DNA of 33,380 nt from RGIG8767 sp964531805 (GTDB lineage: Bacteria > Bacillota > Clostridia > Lachnospirales > Lachnospiraceae), in assembly GCA_964531805.1 (NCBI GenBank), contig CAZHGE010000023.1, forward strand, positions 1-33,380, in the 5' to 3' direction. Positions 9,176 to 17,050 of the stretch are shown in pieces (positions within the stretch are counted from its first letter, which is position 1; each line of letters begins with the position of its first letter). A program made the position numbers and the translations under genes. The notes under the pieces were generated by a model, which saw only the letters and a list, made by a program, of their open reading frames with translations, made no database searches and was not told the origin of the DNA.

Positions 9176-9200
9176 ATATCTTCCTTTGGTACATATCATT

Positions 9201-9533
9201 TTATCTTCTAGGGTGATTATCTTTTAACATTACATCCAATACTTCGAAAATCTTACTCTGCTCTTCTTTAGAAAGATTCTCGATTTTCTTGATATACTCA
9301 GACATACGAATTTCATATCCTCTATTCAAAACACCACTTAAAATTTCGTCAGATGTTGAATCCAGTGCATTCGTAATGTGGATAAATGTTTCCAATTTTG
9401 GAATCTTTTCACCTCGCTCAATCATGCCCACATAGGAAGTGGTTAAATCCACTTTTTCAGCCAAAGTACTTTGCTTCCACGACTTCGCTAATCGTTTTTC
9501 TTTAATATTCTGACCGATACTTAACCAATCCAT
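9201..9533 (-). CDS. XRE-family repressor leading the agr operon
   Basis: A 110-residue protein with an HTH_3 domain at about 5-62 (IGQNIKEKRLAKSWKQ, then the recognition helix LTTSYVGMIERGEK). A short helical tail (80-110) may dimerise. A clear AGGAGTG stands five bases before the ATG. It is the first gene of a transcript with agrA and agrC, which is not the standard agr layout. The palindrome over its own promoter start site (9619-9631) makes autorepression likely. It could act as a brake on agr or as a phase switch. Confidence 0.85.
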   Translation of the reverse strand: MDWLSIGQNIKEKRLAKSWKQSTLAEKVDLTTSYVGMIERGEKIPKLETFIHITNALDSTSDEILSGVLNRGYEIRMSEYIKKIENLSKEEQSKIFEVLDVMLKDNHPRR

Positions 9534-9618
9534 CTAATCACTCCTATTCGTTGCTATGACATACAAATAGTGTACCCTACTACTATTCTCTTCAAAAGCA
9601 ACCAAAAGGAAGTGGTAT

Positions 9619-9631
9619 TAACTGTTAGTTA
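9619..9631 (-). promoter_or_regulatory. operator-like palindrome at the start site
   Basis: TAACT-AAC-AGTTA is a perfect 5-3-5 inverted repeat that touches the -10 box and covers the expected start of transcription. XRE repressors often bind such sites. The right half also reads ACAGTTAAT, which fits the LytTR (AgrA) nine-base consensus, though only one copy is seen and it is downstream of the -10 box. Confidence 0.45.
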
Positions 9632-9659
9632 TTATATTATACAATTTATTAATAATCAA
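9631..9659 (-). promoter_or_regulatory. sigma-A promoter of XRE-agrA-agrC
   Basis: On the minus strand TTGATT (9659-9654), 17 bases, TATAAT (9636-9631). The -10 is consensus and the spacing ideal. The expected start near 9624 leaves an untranslated leader of about 90 bases. The rest of the 247-base gap (9534-9780) shows no gene. Confidence 0.65.
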
Positions 9660-9780
9660 ATTTACTTTTATGAAAATATGTACTTTCATCTCAAACTAAA
9701 AAAACGAAGATGTATTTTGGTTATTACAACCACTATAACATCTCCGATTCTATATTATTACTTTTTTTCGTCTTGTGGCG

Positions 9781-9999
9781 TCAATCCTCTTCTGTTTCTG
9801 TCATTAGTATATCACTATATTTGCAGGATAATCCTTCCTTTATCTTAATAAGAGATTCCACCGACAATCCCTTTCTTCCTCTTTCAACTTCATATAGAAA
9901 CTTGGAGGACAATCCTGCTTTGCTTGCCAACTGGTCCCTTGTAAGGTTATTGGCTTTCCGCAATTTCTGAATTCTTTCCCCCAATTCCAAATGAGTCAT
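9781..9999 (-). CDS. small XRE-family regulator
   Basis: A 72-residue protein that is almost entirely one HTH_3 domain: LGERIQKLRKANNLTRDQLA (6-25), the turn KAG, recognition helix LSSKFLYEVERGRKG, and two short closing helices. It resembles minimal repressors of mobile elements and toxin loci. AGAGAGGAAG stands five bases before the ATG. It is separate from the following agr-linked XRE gene, which has its own promoter. Its target is not visible. Confidence 0.82.
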   Translation of the reverse strand: MTHLELGERIQKLRKANNLTRDQLASKAGLSSKFLYEVERGRKGLSVESLIKIKEGLSCKYSDILMTETEED

Positions 10000-10046
10000 A
10001 TTCTCTTCCTCTCTTTTTCTTTGTAAAATAAAAATCTCAACTTTTT

Positions 10047-10052
10047 ATTATA
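10047..10052 (-). promoter_or_regulatory. possible -10 box for the small XRE gene
   Basis: A consensus TATAAT lies on the minus strand 47 bases before the XRE start at 9999. No good -35 is found at 16-18 bases; TTGAAA stands only 13 bases upstream. The site is therefore tentative. Confidence 0.3.
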
Positions 10053-10067
10053 CATATATTAATATTT

Positions 10068-10919
10068 TCAATCGAAATTTGGAGATTTTTGTTGTTTTAT
10101 AGCCTTTTTTTGCAATATTTCTTCCATCGTCCCATGATCCATATACTGCATCCATCTATCACCATCCATTAATAGACCCGGTCCTTCTTCCATCAGATAT
10201 ACTTCTTCTGGAGAATATAGATAAAACTTAGACTCGGTAATTTGGAATTCTTCATCTATAGAAAAGAAAACTTCTATTTTCCACCCATCTCCAACAGAAA
10301 AATATTGATAAGCACTTAACATCTTGGGATGCTCAAAGTCAACGATTTTTGATGCCAATTCACCATAGCCATAATTATTTTCCAAATGCCAGACTTGCCC
10401 ATCATCCTTAACCGTCAAATCACCATCCGGTATAAATTCAATGTCTCCGATATAATTCTTTAAATATTGCTCACTTAATAAAGTTTCTACGTTCTGTGCA
10501 GTCTGTTCCTTTCTTTCCTCAAATTCCTTCACGATTTTGGAAATCTCATTCTTATTGGAAACATAATTCACGATACCATTCAAACCTATTGCTAAAAATA
10601 AAGACAATACAACTCCTGCATAAATAATAGAAACCTTATGCCATTTTACCTGTATGTCATAGAATGTCATCTTGTCATGTCTGCTTTTTTCATAAGCCAT
10701 CTGATATCCGCCAAATCCGAACACCAAAGCCATAATAGGCGCTAAAATAGGTATAAATGCTATAATACCAACCGCCAGACCGTTGCCAATTCCCCAAAAC
10801 TGTGGCATGATAAATCCCGGCCAGCAGAACTTATTTAATAAGCGCATAGTGTCAGTCTGTACTTTTTCACTTTCACCTGCATCACTCTTTCCATTTACTG
10901 TTTCATTTGTATTTTCCAT
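10068..10919 (-). CDS. membrane protein, unknown function
   Basis: A 283-residue protein of no family I recognise. An N-terminal cytoplasmic stretch of about 30 polar residues precedes a hydrophobic block with prolines and glycines (about 35-72, two segments), a basic loop, and another segment at about 96-113. The remaining 170 residues are polar and acidic, with aromatic residues (Trp, Tyr) that suggest a folded beta-rich domain. GTGAGG stands about six bases before the ATG. It follows another membrane protein gene by 32 bases, probably in one operon. By position it might be a T7SS accessory or immunity factor, but nothing in the sequence shows this. Confidence 0.6.
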   Translation of the reverse strand: MENTNETVNGKSDAGESEKVQTDTMRLLNKFCWPGFIMPQFWGIGNGLAVGIIAFIPILAPIMALVFGFGGYQMAYEKSRHDKMTFYDIQVKWHKVSIIYAGVVLSLFLAIGLNGIVNYVSNKNEISKIVKEFEERKEQTAQNVETLLSEQYLKNYIGDIEFIPDGDLTVKDDGQVWHLENNYGYGELASKIVDFEHPKMLSAYQYFSVGDGWKIEVFFSIDEEFQITESKFYLYSPEEVYLMEEGPGLLMDGDRWMQYMDHGTMEEILQKKAIKQQKSPNFD

Positions 10920-10951
10920 TGTTTTTCCTCACACGATTACATGATACGCAT

Positions 10952-11935
10952 TTATTCAAGATAATCCGAATATTCCAGCAGTTCCGAACGCTGTACCAAT
11001 TGCGCATCCAATTCATCCGAGAGTTTTTCTAAATCTTCGGTAATACTGTCTTTGCAAATGGTAACATATACATGTCCATCGTAATATTCTTCGCCCATCA
11101 TAATGCTGAAACCATAATTTCTAAACTGTTGTGTCACATAGGTATTACTAAAAATATCTGTCAAAGCATTTTCAAGCTGCTGTAAAAATGCCGCTTTACT
11201 CTCTGTATCTGCTATGTAAGCAACTAATTCACACTGAAAACTGCTGACACTCATCTCACACTCTGTTACATGAAAAGAATGCTCTTCCAGATACCCTTTT
11301 ACCAATACCATTTCATAATCCAGTGTTAACTCCTGAAAAGGAACCCATGTTCCCGAAAACGTAACTTCCTCATTATCAACAACCGCTGGAATGGTATAGA
11401 CTACCTTTTTCGGATATGTTTCATTTGTCCGGTAATCATCATTCAATCGGGATTGCATTTGGATATCATCTGCCGTTACCTTTATATCATATCGGTCTTC
11501 TACCGCTTCACAGATATCCTCCTTCGAAGGAGCCGCAAGAAATAAAATGGCATCCACCCGATGCCACTGTGTTCCAAAATATCCTATAATGACTGCAAGT
11601 ACAATACCGGACATAAGCAAAAACAGATTCTTACTCTCAGTCTTTGTCCTTTTTCCTTTTAAATAAAAATAGAAAAACTCGATGTTCTCATTACCTGCTT
11701 CTTCATTCCGCAAAAGTACCCCCAGTGCTCCTAACAGATAATCTACAACCTTCTTGTTATCCTTCTTATTTTTTCTTTCACTTTCAAAATAGAGATCCAT
11801 CCGCTGAGACTTTATCACTTCGATAAAATCAGCCGATGCAAATAATTCCATTAATTCTTCTAAATTCTCTTCTCCCTTTTTCTGATCCAGATGGGAGTTG
11901 ATTATGTTTATGTATTTTTCTAATTTTTCGTTCAT
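10952..11935 (-). CDS. single-pass membrane protein, unknown function
   Basis: A 327-residue protein. Residues 1-95 are charged and helical and lack a signal peptide. One membrane segment lies at about 102-120 (LFLLMSGIVLAVIIGYFGT). The C-terminal 200 residues form an acidic domain with alternating hydrophobic strands. The topology is probably N-in, C-out. The ribosome site is weak (AACGG). It shares the layout, cytoplasmic helix, membrane pass, outer domain, with the gene downstream, so the two could work together. I do not recognise the family. Confidence 0.6.
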   Translation of the reverse strand: MNEKLEKYINIINSHLDQKKGEENLEELMELFASADFIEVIKSQRMDLYFESERKNKKDNKKVVDYLLGALGVLLRNEEAGNENIEFFYFYLKGKRTKTESKNLFLLMSGIVLAVIIGYFGTQWHRVDAILFLAAPSKEDICEAVEDRYDIKVTADDIQMQSRLNDDYRTNETYPKKVVYTIPAVVDNEEVTFSGTWVPFQELTLDYEMVLVKGYLEEHSFHVTECEMSVSSFQCELVAYIADTESKAAFLQQLENALTDIFSNTYVTQQFRNYGFSIMMGEEYYDGHVYVTICKDSITEDLEKLSDELDAQLVQRSELLEYSDYLE

Positions 11936-12013
11936 CTTATTTTACCGTTCTTAGTGTTGTGTCCTCTTATATTAGTTATACTTTGCAATCTTTATATATG
12001 AATATAGATTGTT

Positions 12014-13084
12014 TTAGAAAATAAAATCACGCGCATTATATAATTTTTTAAATGCTGCTTTATTTAATTTTTCACACACTCTATCTTCTGTTATTATATT
12101 AGCAAATGGATACATCAAGAAAAAATACGGTCTTAGTATATGCACATACTTCTTCATTTCTTCTGGACCTGGAAGGCATTTTTCACATAAATCAGTATAA
12201 TAACCAATCCAATATTCTTGACTCTCTTTGTCTAAAACAATGTCAAAAGGAAATAATCTACAATCTATAGGTCTATCCTCATAAATTTTACATATCCCAT
12301 TATTGAAAAAATAACACTCTCCCTTATCTTTCCTATTTATCTGTCTTACAGATGTATTGCCAATTTGCGAAGAAAACTTTCTCATTTTATTTACTTGAGG
12401 AGCTATTCCTTGTATTTTTACCCCTTCATCATTAATAAGTACAGGCATATCTATTTCATCTGACTCACAACAACACTTTCTATTAGACACATGGCATTCA
12501 CTGCAAAATTCATATGTTCCATTTAACAAATCTTTCTGCTCCCCCGCAACCCAGACATAAGGACTAACTCGTATTTGATCATCTACACTAGCAGATACTT
12601 TTGAGAAAGAACAAAAACCACTAAAAATATCTTCACTAATCATCCTCAAATTAATAGTTCCTCTTTCATCTTCATGTGCATTTAGAGAATAATATTCTCC
12701 AGTCAAAATTTTATTATTAAAGGATCCCTTTAATTTATACTTATATCTATTATTTAGTATTACTGTACCTTCAATATATTCTGAAGAATTATTTGTCCTA
12801 TCTATAATTATACTTTCCGACTGTAAACTTCCATTTTCTGTATAAATAGATGTATACTTTTCTTTTAACATAATTTTTGTCACTGTTCTATTTTCCTTTG
12901 AACTCTCTGTTTGACCAACATTTACTTGATTATTATCTCCATTTATACTTATTCCTTTATCCTCAGCACTAGAACTATTCTTTTCTACACTACCATTATT
13001 CTTTTCTTTTTTTGCAATCCCAATAAAGGCGGCAATGATTGCAGCACCACCACATATAAGAGCAGCTATAATTTCCAAATCCAT
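12014..13084 (-). CDS. membrane-anchored YkgJ-type cysteine-cluster protein
   Basis: A 356-residue protein in three parts. Residues 3-24 form a membrane segment. A polar linker carries GDNNQVN (49-55), a motif often seen in STAND- and defence-associated proteins, followed by a beta-rich domain (about 68-190). The C-terminal half is a YkgJ-like cluster with Cys194, 197, 204-206, 257, 265, 275, 300 and 303, including the family's CKIYEDRPIDCRLFPF. YkgJ domains are thought to bind iron-sulphur or zinc, and their function is unknown. AAAGGAG precedes the ATG. It stands alone between gaps of 193 and 78 bases, downstream of the T7SS effectors. The fusion of membrane anchor, linker motif and metal domain is unusual. 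Confidence 0.75.
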   Translation of the reverse strand: MDLEIIAALICGGAAIIAAFIGIAKKEKNNGSVEKNSSSAEDKGISINGDNNQVNVGQTESSKENRTVTKIMLKEKYTSIYTENGSLQSESIIIDRTNNSSEYIEGTVILNNRYKYKLKGSFNNKILTGEYYSLNAHEDERGTINLRMISEDIFSGFCSFSKVSASVDDQIRVSPYVWVAGEQKDLLNGTYEFCSECHVSNRKCCCESDEIDMPVLINDEGVKIQGIAPQVNKMRKFSSQIGNTSVRQINRKDKGECYFFNNGICKIYEDRPIDCRLFPFDIVLDKESQEYWIGYYTDLCEKCLPGPEEMKKYVHILRPYFFLMYPFANIITEDRVCEKLNKAAFKKLYNARDFIF

Positions 13085-13277
13085 CTCAAACTCCTTTATT
13101 CTTCATATCAAATGCTTATTTATAAAACATACTTTTATTCATCTAGCCCGTCCAATCATTTGAAATCATTTCTCTTTTATTCCATAAACAATTTCCTTGA
13201 TTCATATTCTACATATCCGACGTGATTGCTTTAAATGGCAGATGTCCGATCTCGATATTTCTTAGTAAAGATAGCAT

Positions 13278-13574
13278 TCAGAATCTCAAGTTTATCTTGC
13301 CTTCATTACTCTCATTTAATGAAATGTTAATCCAAATAGGAACAAGCGGTGAATTAAACGCCACCAATCTAACAATTTCTTCCACATTCAATAACCTGTT
13401 TACAATATTTTCTTTACTTAAAGCAATAAATCTCACTGAATCATCGACAGCATTATATATTTTTTCATAAACGGATTTAATTATAAATATAATCTTTTCC
13501 TCTTCTACAACACTATCATCTATAATTTCACTTATTGCCATCATGAGATTATTTCGAAATATCGTTTTGCTCAT
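13278..13574 (-). CDS. small protein, possible immunity factor
   Basis: A 98-residue acidic, mostly helical protein without signal or membrane segment and of no family I recognise. The ribosome site is weak (AAAAGAA). It follows the 134-residue gene by 18 bases at the very end of the T7SS operon, the usual place for immunity or orphan immunity genes. The 193 bases downstream hold neither a clear gene nor a convincing terminator. Confidence 0.55.
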   Translation of the reverse strand: MSKTIFRNNLMMAISEIIDDSVVEEEKIIFIIKSVYEKIYNAVDDSVRFIALSKENIVNRLLNVEEIVRLVAFNSPLVPIWINISLNESNEGKINLRF

Positions 13575-13592
13575 TTCTTTTATGCTTTGTAC

Positions 13593-13997
13593 TTATAATA
13601 TTTTTTCAATATGCTTTGCAAGCATCGGAATATCATATATCGCACAGTCACAATATTTTTTATATTCTTCTACTCCAAAATAATCTTTTTGATTATATTG
13701 AATTTGTCCAATATAACATTTCCTATGCATATCTTCTAATGCAGAAACTGTAAGCAGATAATTCCCCTTTCTTGATAAAGGATCTTTAAACAGTTTCCAA
13801 TTCAAAGTTCCCTCGAAATTTTCAATGCTCTTTTTAAGATTATCTAACATGTATTTAGGACAAGACTCTTGAATTCTAAATACAAGCATTGGAATATTTC
13901 TATATTTATCGGTTTCAATATACATATTAAATTTCATCCATTCAATAGGTAACTTCGCGTATAAAATTTTGCCTATACATTTTTCATTATTATTCAT
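13593..13997 (-). CDS. likely immunity protein for the papain-fold toxin
   Basis: A 134-residue cytoplasmic protein, rich in Lys, Tyr and Cys, with no recognised family. AAGGTG stands six bases before the ATG. It starts nine bases after the toxin gene ends, the standard position for the cognate immunity gene of a polymorphic toxin. The absence of a signal peptide fits a toxin that acts in the cytoplasm, as papain-fold deamidases and proteases do. The call rests on position only. Confidence 0.6.
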   Translation of the reverse strand: MNNNEKCIGKILYAKLPIEWMKFNMYIETDKYRNIPMLVFRIQESCPKYMLDNLKKSIENFEGTLNWKLFKDPLSRKGNYLLTVSALEDMHRKCYIGQIQYNQKDYFGVEEYKKYCDCAIYDIPMLAKHIEKIL

Positions 13998-14006
13998 ATG
14001 CTCACC

Positions 14007-15404
14007 TTAATCCAAATCCATTTTTTCAAATACATCAAAACCATCTGGGTTGATTTCTCTCAGTTTTCGAAAGTAGTCATCTTTTAGCACCGGAACATTT
14101 GTATATCTTGAATCATAGATATATGTTCCGTCTGAATATACTTCATGATAAATATACGCTTCCTTATAGCCATATTCATATCCATTTATATATCCATTTT
14201 TCCCCTCAATACGATATATTTTCCCTTGCTTTCCTGCAGCATCATAAAAATCAGCCGCTATTTCAGAGCAATCATATCCAGGATAGTCTTTATAATAATC
14301 ACTATTTAATAAACTATTTAATTTTTTTTGAATTGCCAAGCCATCGCTATTTGCTTGCTTTTGAATTGCCTCCACTGCTTCTTCATATGTCATCTCAATA
14401 TTATCACCACTCGAATTAAAACGTAAAAATTCTCCGGTTTTCTTAGAAGCAACACTTCCTGCCGCTACTGACAACAACCAAGTTGCTTCGGCAGGCATTT
14501 CTAACTCTGTACCAATGTGATCTGCTGTTTCTGCTGCCAGATCTGATATCGCATCTTGTGCATACTCCTTTCCAACTTCTACTATAAGTCTTTTTCCAGC
14601 AAAACCAGCGCTTTTCAGTCCCTTGAGCACCTTGGCAAATGAAAATATTGCCATTTCTGTATCTACAAGTTTCATAGCCCTTTCAGCATCATCCAATCGT
14701 TCAAATGTAATTATATCATATCCCACGATACAGTCTACTAAAGGCTTTATAAATACATTATCAAGGACTCCTGATATAACATCCCTTACTGGATGATATT
14801 CTTTATGATTAAATTCACCATTAGTCATATATGCCTGCACACAATCATCTATATCCATTCCAGATGCAATCATAGTCTCATAATCCTGTCTGAATAACGA
14901 GGTAAACACTGACACGGTTTCTACATTTTTTAGCGGCGTTGTCTCAATATCTTCTACTTTATCCGGCAGATCCAAAAAATCCCTCATTGTCAAATTCTTT
15001 TTCACTCGTATCTCACTAACAAGCCCACTGCTTCCATCCGCCACATCATAATATTCTTCCATTCCAAATGTATTGTCTGTTGTAATATCTTCCAAAATAA
15101 TCTGACTTATAGTTTCTGTAGCATTATCCTTAAAATCTAAATATAATGGTCTGTCTAGTTCCTGTTCTACTTGTAAATGTGCCGAACCCACATATGTCTG
15201 TAACCTTGTATTCCCTAATGTTAACTCACTAATTGCATCTGCTTGAAATTGATATGCCAATTCTGACATATCCGCATTAGATAATGCTGCATTGCATGCG
15301 CTAAAACTACTCTCTGCAGACTCCAACCATGTTTGAATATTGGCTGCCGATCCATTCATTAACGCTTTGTCTGTAAACAACGTTGTAATCCTCATCGTTC
15401 CCAT
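14007..15404 (-). CDS. T7SS polymorphic toxin with papain-fold tip
   Basis: A 465-residue candidate effector. Residues 1-95 are helical and look like a WXG/LXG-type targeting hairpin, though no clear LXG is present. The middle (100-345) is a linker with a hydrophobic stretch near 305-322. The tip (about 365-465) shows the order of a papain-like site: Cys379 in YDCSEIAADFY, His420 in YIYHEVYSDG and Asp431 in YIYDSRY. This resembles the Tox-PL group of bacterial toxins, which includes glutamine deamidases and proteases. GAAGG stands ten bases before the ATG. It is preceded by WXG-like partners and followed by two small genes, the usual partner-toxin-immunity order. The target is unknown. Confidence 0.72.
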   Translation of the reverse strand: MGTMRITTLFTDKALMNGSAANIQTWLESAESSFSACNAALSNADMSELAYQFQADAISELTLGNTRLQTYVGSAHLQVEQELDRPLYLDFKDNATETISQIILEDITTDNTFGMEEYYDVADGSSGLVSEIRVKKNLTMRDFLDLPDKVEDIETTPLKNVETVSVFTSLFRQDYETMIASGMDIDDCVQAYMTNGEFNHKEYHPVRDVISGVLDNVFIKPLVDCIVGYDIITFERLDDAERAMKLVDTEMAIFSFAKVLKGLKSAGFAGKRLIVEVGKEYAQDAISDLAAETADHIGTELEMPAEATWLLSVAAGSVASKKTGEFLRFNSSGDNIEMTYEEAVEAIQKQANSDGLAIQKKLNSLLNSDYYKDYPGYDCSEIAADFYDAAGKQGKIYRIEGKNGYINGYEYGYKEAYIYHEVYSDGTYIYDSRYTNVPVLKDDYFRKLREINPDGFDVFEKMDLD

Positions 15405-15410
15405 AGCATT

Positions 15411-15710
15411 TTATCCTTCCATGTTCTGTGTCATTTTTAAATCGCTTTCCAATAATGACTGTGACGTAATTGATATAAAAGACGCCATTTTCGAATAAAA
15501 TGCAATCAGTCTGCTTAAATTCCCTGAAAGGCTGGTCATAAATAATTCTATCTCTTCTTTTGCATCTCCCTCATAAGCCGCTACAAATGTTTTATACATT
15601 GTATCAGCAGTTTCTTTAATCGTTGATAATTGAACCATTAATGACTGTATTCCAATATACCAGTTTGCCATCACAACATGATCGCATTTTGTTTCATCAT
15701 TTTCCCCCAT
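15411..15710 (-). CDS. WXG100-like partner of the papain-fold toxin
   Basis: A 99-residue helical-hairpin protein. The turn reads YEG at 46-48, a variant of WXG, between two amphipathic helices. Length and pattern fit the WXG100/ESAT-6 superfamily. AGGAGG stands eight bases before the ATG at 15710; a TTG six bases earlier is too close to it. It overlaps the preceding gene by 14 bases and ends seven bases before the toxin, so it probably pairs with the toxin's N-terminal helices for export. Confidence 0.7.
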   Translation of the reverse strand: MGENDETKCDHVVMANWYIGIQSLMVQLSTIKETADTMYKTFVAAYEGDAKEEIELFMTSLSGNLSRLIAFYSKMASFISITSQSLLESDLKMTQNMEG

Positions 15711-16332
15711 TTCCAATTCCTCCTAATATAGTATATATTTGCCTACGCATAACTCCTGAAGATAGACTCCTTACTTTTTTTCTTACAAGATTTAAAAGGA
15801 ATCCCTGTTCATCCAGCCAGCAGAAAATGCTTTCACTTATCATTTTTCCATGATTATATTCTTTTAAATAAATACATCCTTCCATCTCCTTTATTTTTTC
15901 TTTCCATACTTTTACATCTAAATACTCCCATTTTCCCCTTAGTTTTTTTGTTTCACCCAAACACAAATATGTACTCTCTTTTAACAACTCTAACATGACT
16001 ATTTCCGGCACAATTATTTTTAAATTATATCCGTTTTCCCTTTGTATCACGACAATCAACTTGCCATTTGGTAAAACAGCAGCAAAAGTATCATTTAAAC
16101 AAATATGTTTTTCACTATTTCTGTATTGTTCCCAAAAATACAAAATATCAGCGCCTTCTCGTGTCAATTTTTTCTTATCATCCAATATCCCTTTTTTAAT
16201 AAGCGACTCTATTGTTTGTTCCACATATTTTTTGCGTTCCTTCATTAAGGGCATATCTATCTTAACTCCCAACGGCTTTCTTCCACGCGAAACGCTTGTT
16301 AAAAACATAACTTCTTGATTCGTAAATTCCAT
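15697..16332 (-). CDS. possible EspG/DUF5081-like T7SS chaperone
   Basis: A 211-residue soluble protein. The N-terminal part (FTNQEVMFLTSVSRG, then a helix and LIKKGILDDKKKLTREG) has a winged-helix-like pattern seen at the start of EspG-type chaperones and of DUF5081 proteins in Firmicutes effector modules. Central beta strands follow and the C-terminal half is basic. The ATG at 16332 has GAGGAAGG five bases upstream; a longer start overlaps the WXG gene without such a site. Its position between two WXG-like genes and before a toxin suggests that it escorts the toxin complex to EssC. The homology is judged by eye and may be wrong. Confidence 0.5.
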   Translation of the reverse strand: MEFTNQEVMFLTSVSRGRKPLGVKIDMPLMKERKKYVEQTIESLIKKGILDDKKKLTREGADILYFWEQYRNSEKHICLNDTFAAVLPNGKLIVVIQRENGYNLKIIVPEIVMLELLKESTYLCLGETKKLRGKWEYLDVKVWKEKIKEMEGCIYLKEYNHGKMISESIFCWLDEQGFLLNLVRKKVRSLSSGVMRRQIYTILGGIGNGGK

Positions 16333-16343
16333 ACATCCTTCCT

Positions 16344-16661
16344 CTACATCAGCAATACATCCTGATATGCAGTCCAATCTGTGAAAAAAATCTCATCATT
16401 CTTTATGTAGTTTTGAAATGCCTCACTTGCTTGGTTTACAGCTCCACCTTCATGCTCAGCCAATTTTCTATGAAACTGAACAACAAGATCCATGAATGCT
16501 GTTCCCACTAACTGTGCCTCACCAGCCCAATCATCACCACTTTCTACTTCTGAATAAATAGCTGCTGCTTCCTCTAAAGTACTCTCTAAGGTAGATTGAA
16601 TAGTATCCAAATCTTTTTGAATACTTTCCATATCTTCAATAACACATTTAAAATCCTGCAT
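16344..16661 (-). CDS. WXG100-family protein
   Basis: A 105-residue helical hairpin with the canonical turn WAG at 45-47 (GDDWAGEA) and helices on both sides, which fits the WXG100 family. GGAGG stands nine bases before the ATG at 16661, inside the end of the upstream gene. It differs from the EsxA gene at 28968-29255 and is probably an effector-specific export partner of the papain-fold toxin module. Confidence 0.8.
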   Translation of the reverse strand: MQDFKCVIEDMESIQKDLDTIQSTLESTLEEAAAIYSEVESGDDWAGEAQLVGTAFMDLVVQFHRKLAEHEGGAVNQASEAFQNYIKNDEIFFTDWTAYQDVLLM

Positions 16662-17037
16662 ATATTTTTGCCTCCTCAATTTCTGCACGTTGCTCCCAAT
16701 ATATTTTCAATTGTGTTGCTGAGGATTTTCTCATTTTTGCTTCCGACAATCCCCGCTTCATATTTGAGATTACTGTTTCATACTGCGTTTTCCACACATC
16801 ACTTTCTTTATTATTAAAGGTAGTCAGTATATCCCCCTCCGCAGAATCTGGATTTGACTGAAAAGTTTCATGCTGAGTTTTCAAGGAACTCTCTGCATCT
16901 GTAATATTGTTATCAATTAATGAAATGTGTGTTTCCAACGTATTTACTAATTCTGCATATTTCATAGCTTTCTCTCTAGCTTCTTTAGCCGCTGCTGCTG
17001 CCTCTGCATTATATTTTTTAAACAAACCAAACTCCAT
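16648..17037 (-). CDS. helical T7SS effector-module protein
   Basis: A 129-residue protein, nearly all helical. It has an Ala/Glu-rich first helix (8-35), a second helix, an acidic turn with NPDSAEGD (62-69) and a third basic helix. It resembles the DUF5082/YwqH-like and similar small proteins that accompany LXG effectors, without a match I can name firmly. AGGAGGG stands eight bases before the ATG and the gene starts 13 bases after essC ends. It overlaps the next gene by 14 bases, so translation is probably coupled. Confidence 0.6.
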   Translation of the reverse strand: MEFGLFKKYNAEAAAAAKEAREKAMKYAELVNTLETHISLIDNNITDAESSLKTQHETFQSNPDSAEGDILTTFNNKESDVWKTQYETVISNMKRGLSEAKMRKSSATQLKIYWEQRAEIEEAKIYAGF

Positions 17038-17050
17038 ATCTTCATCCCTC

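Noticed and set aside
9570..9970. Plus-strand open frames over the XRE promoter region
   Set aside because: They cross the promoter and the antisense of the small XRE gene, are rich in Tyr, Ile and Phe as AT-rich antisense usually is, and lack ribosome sites.
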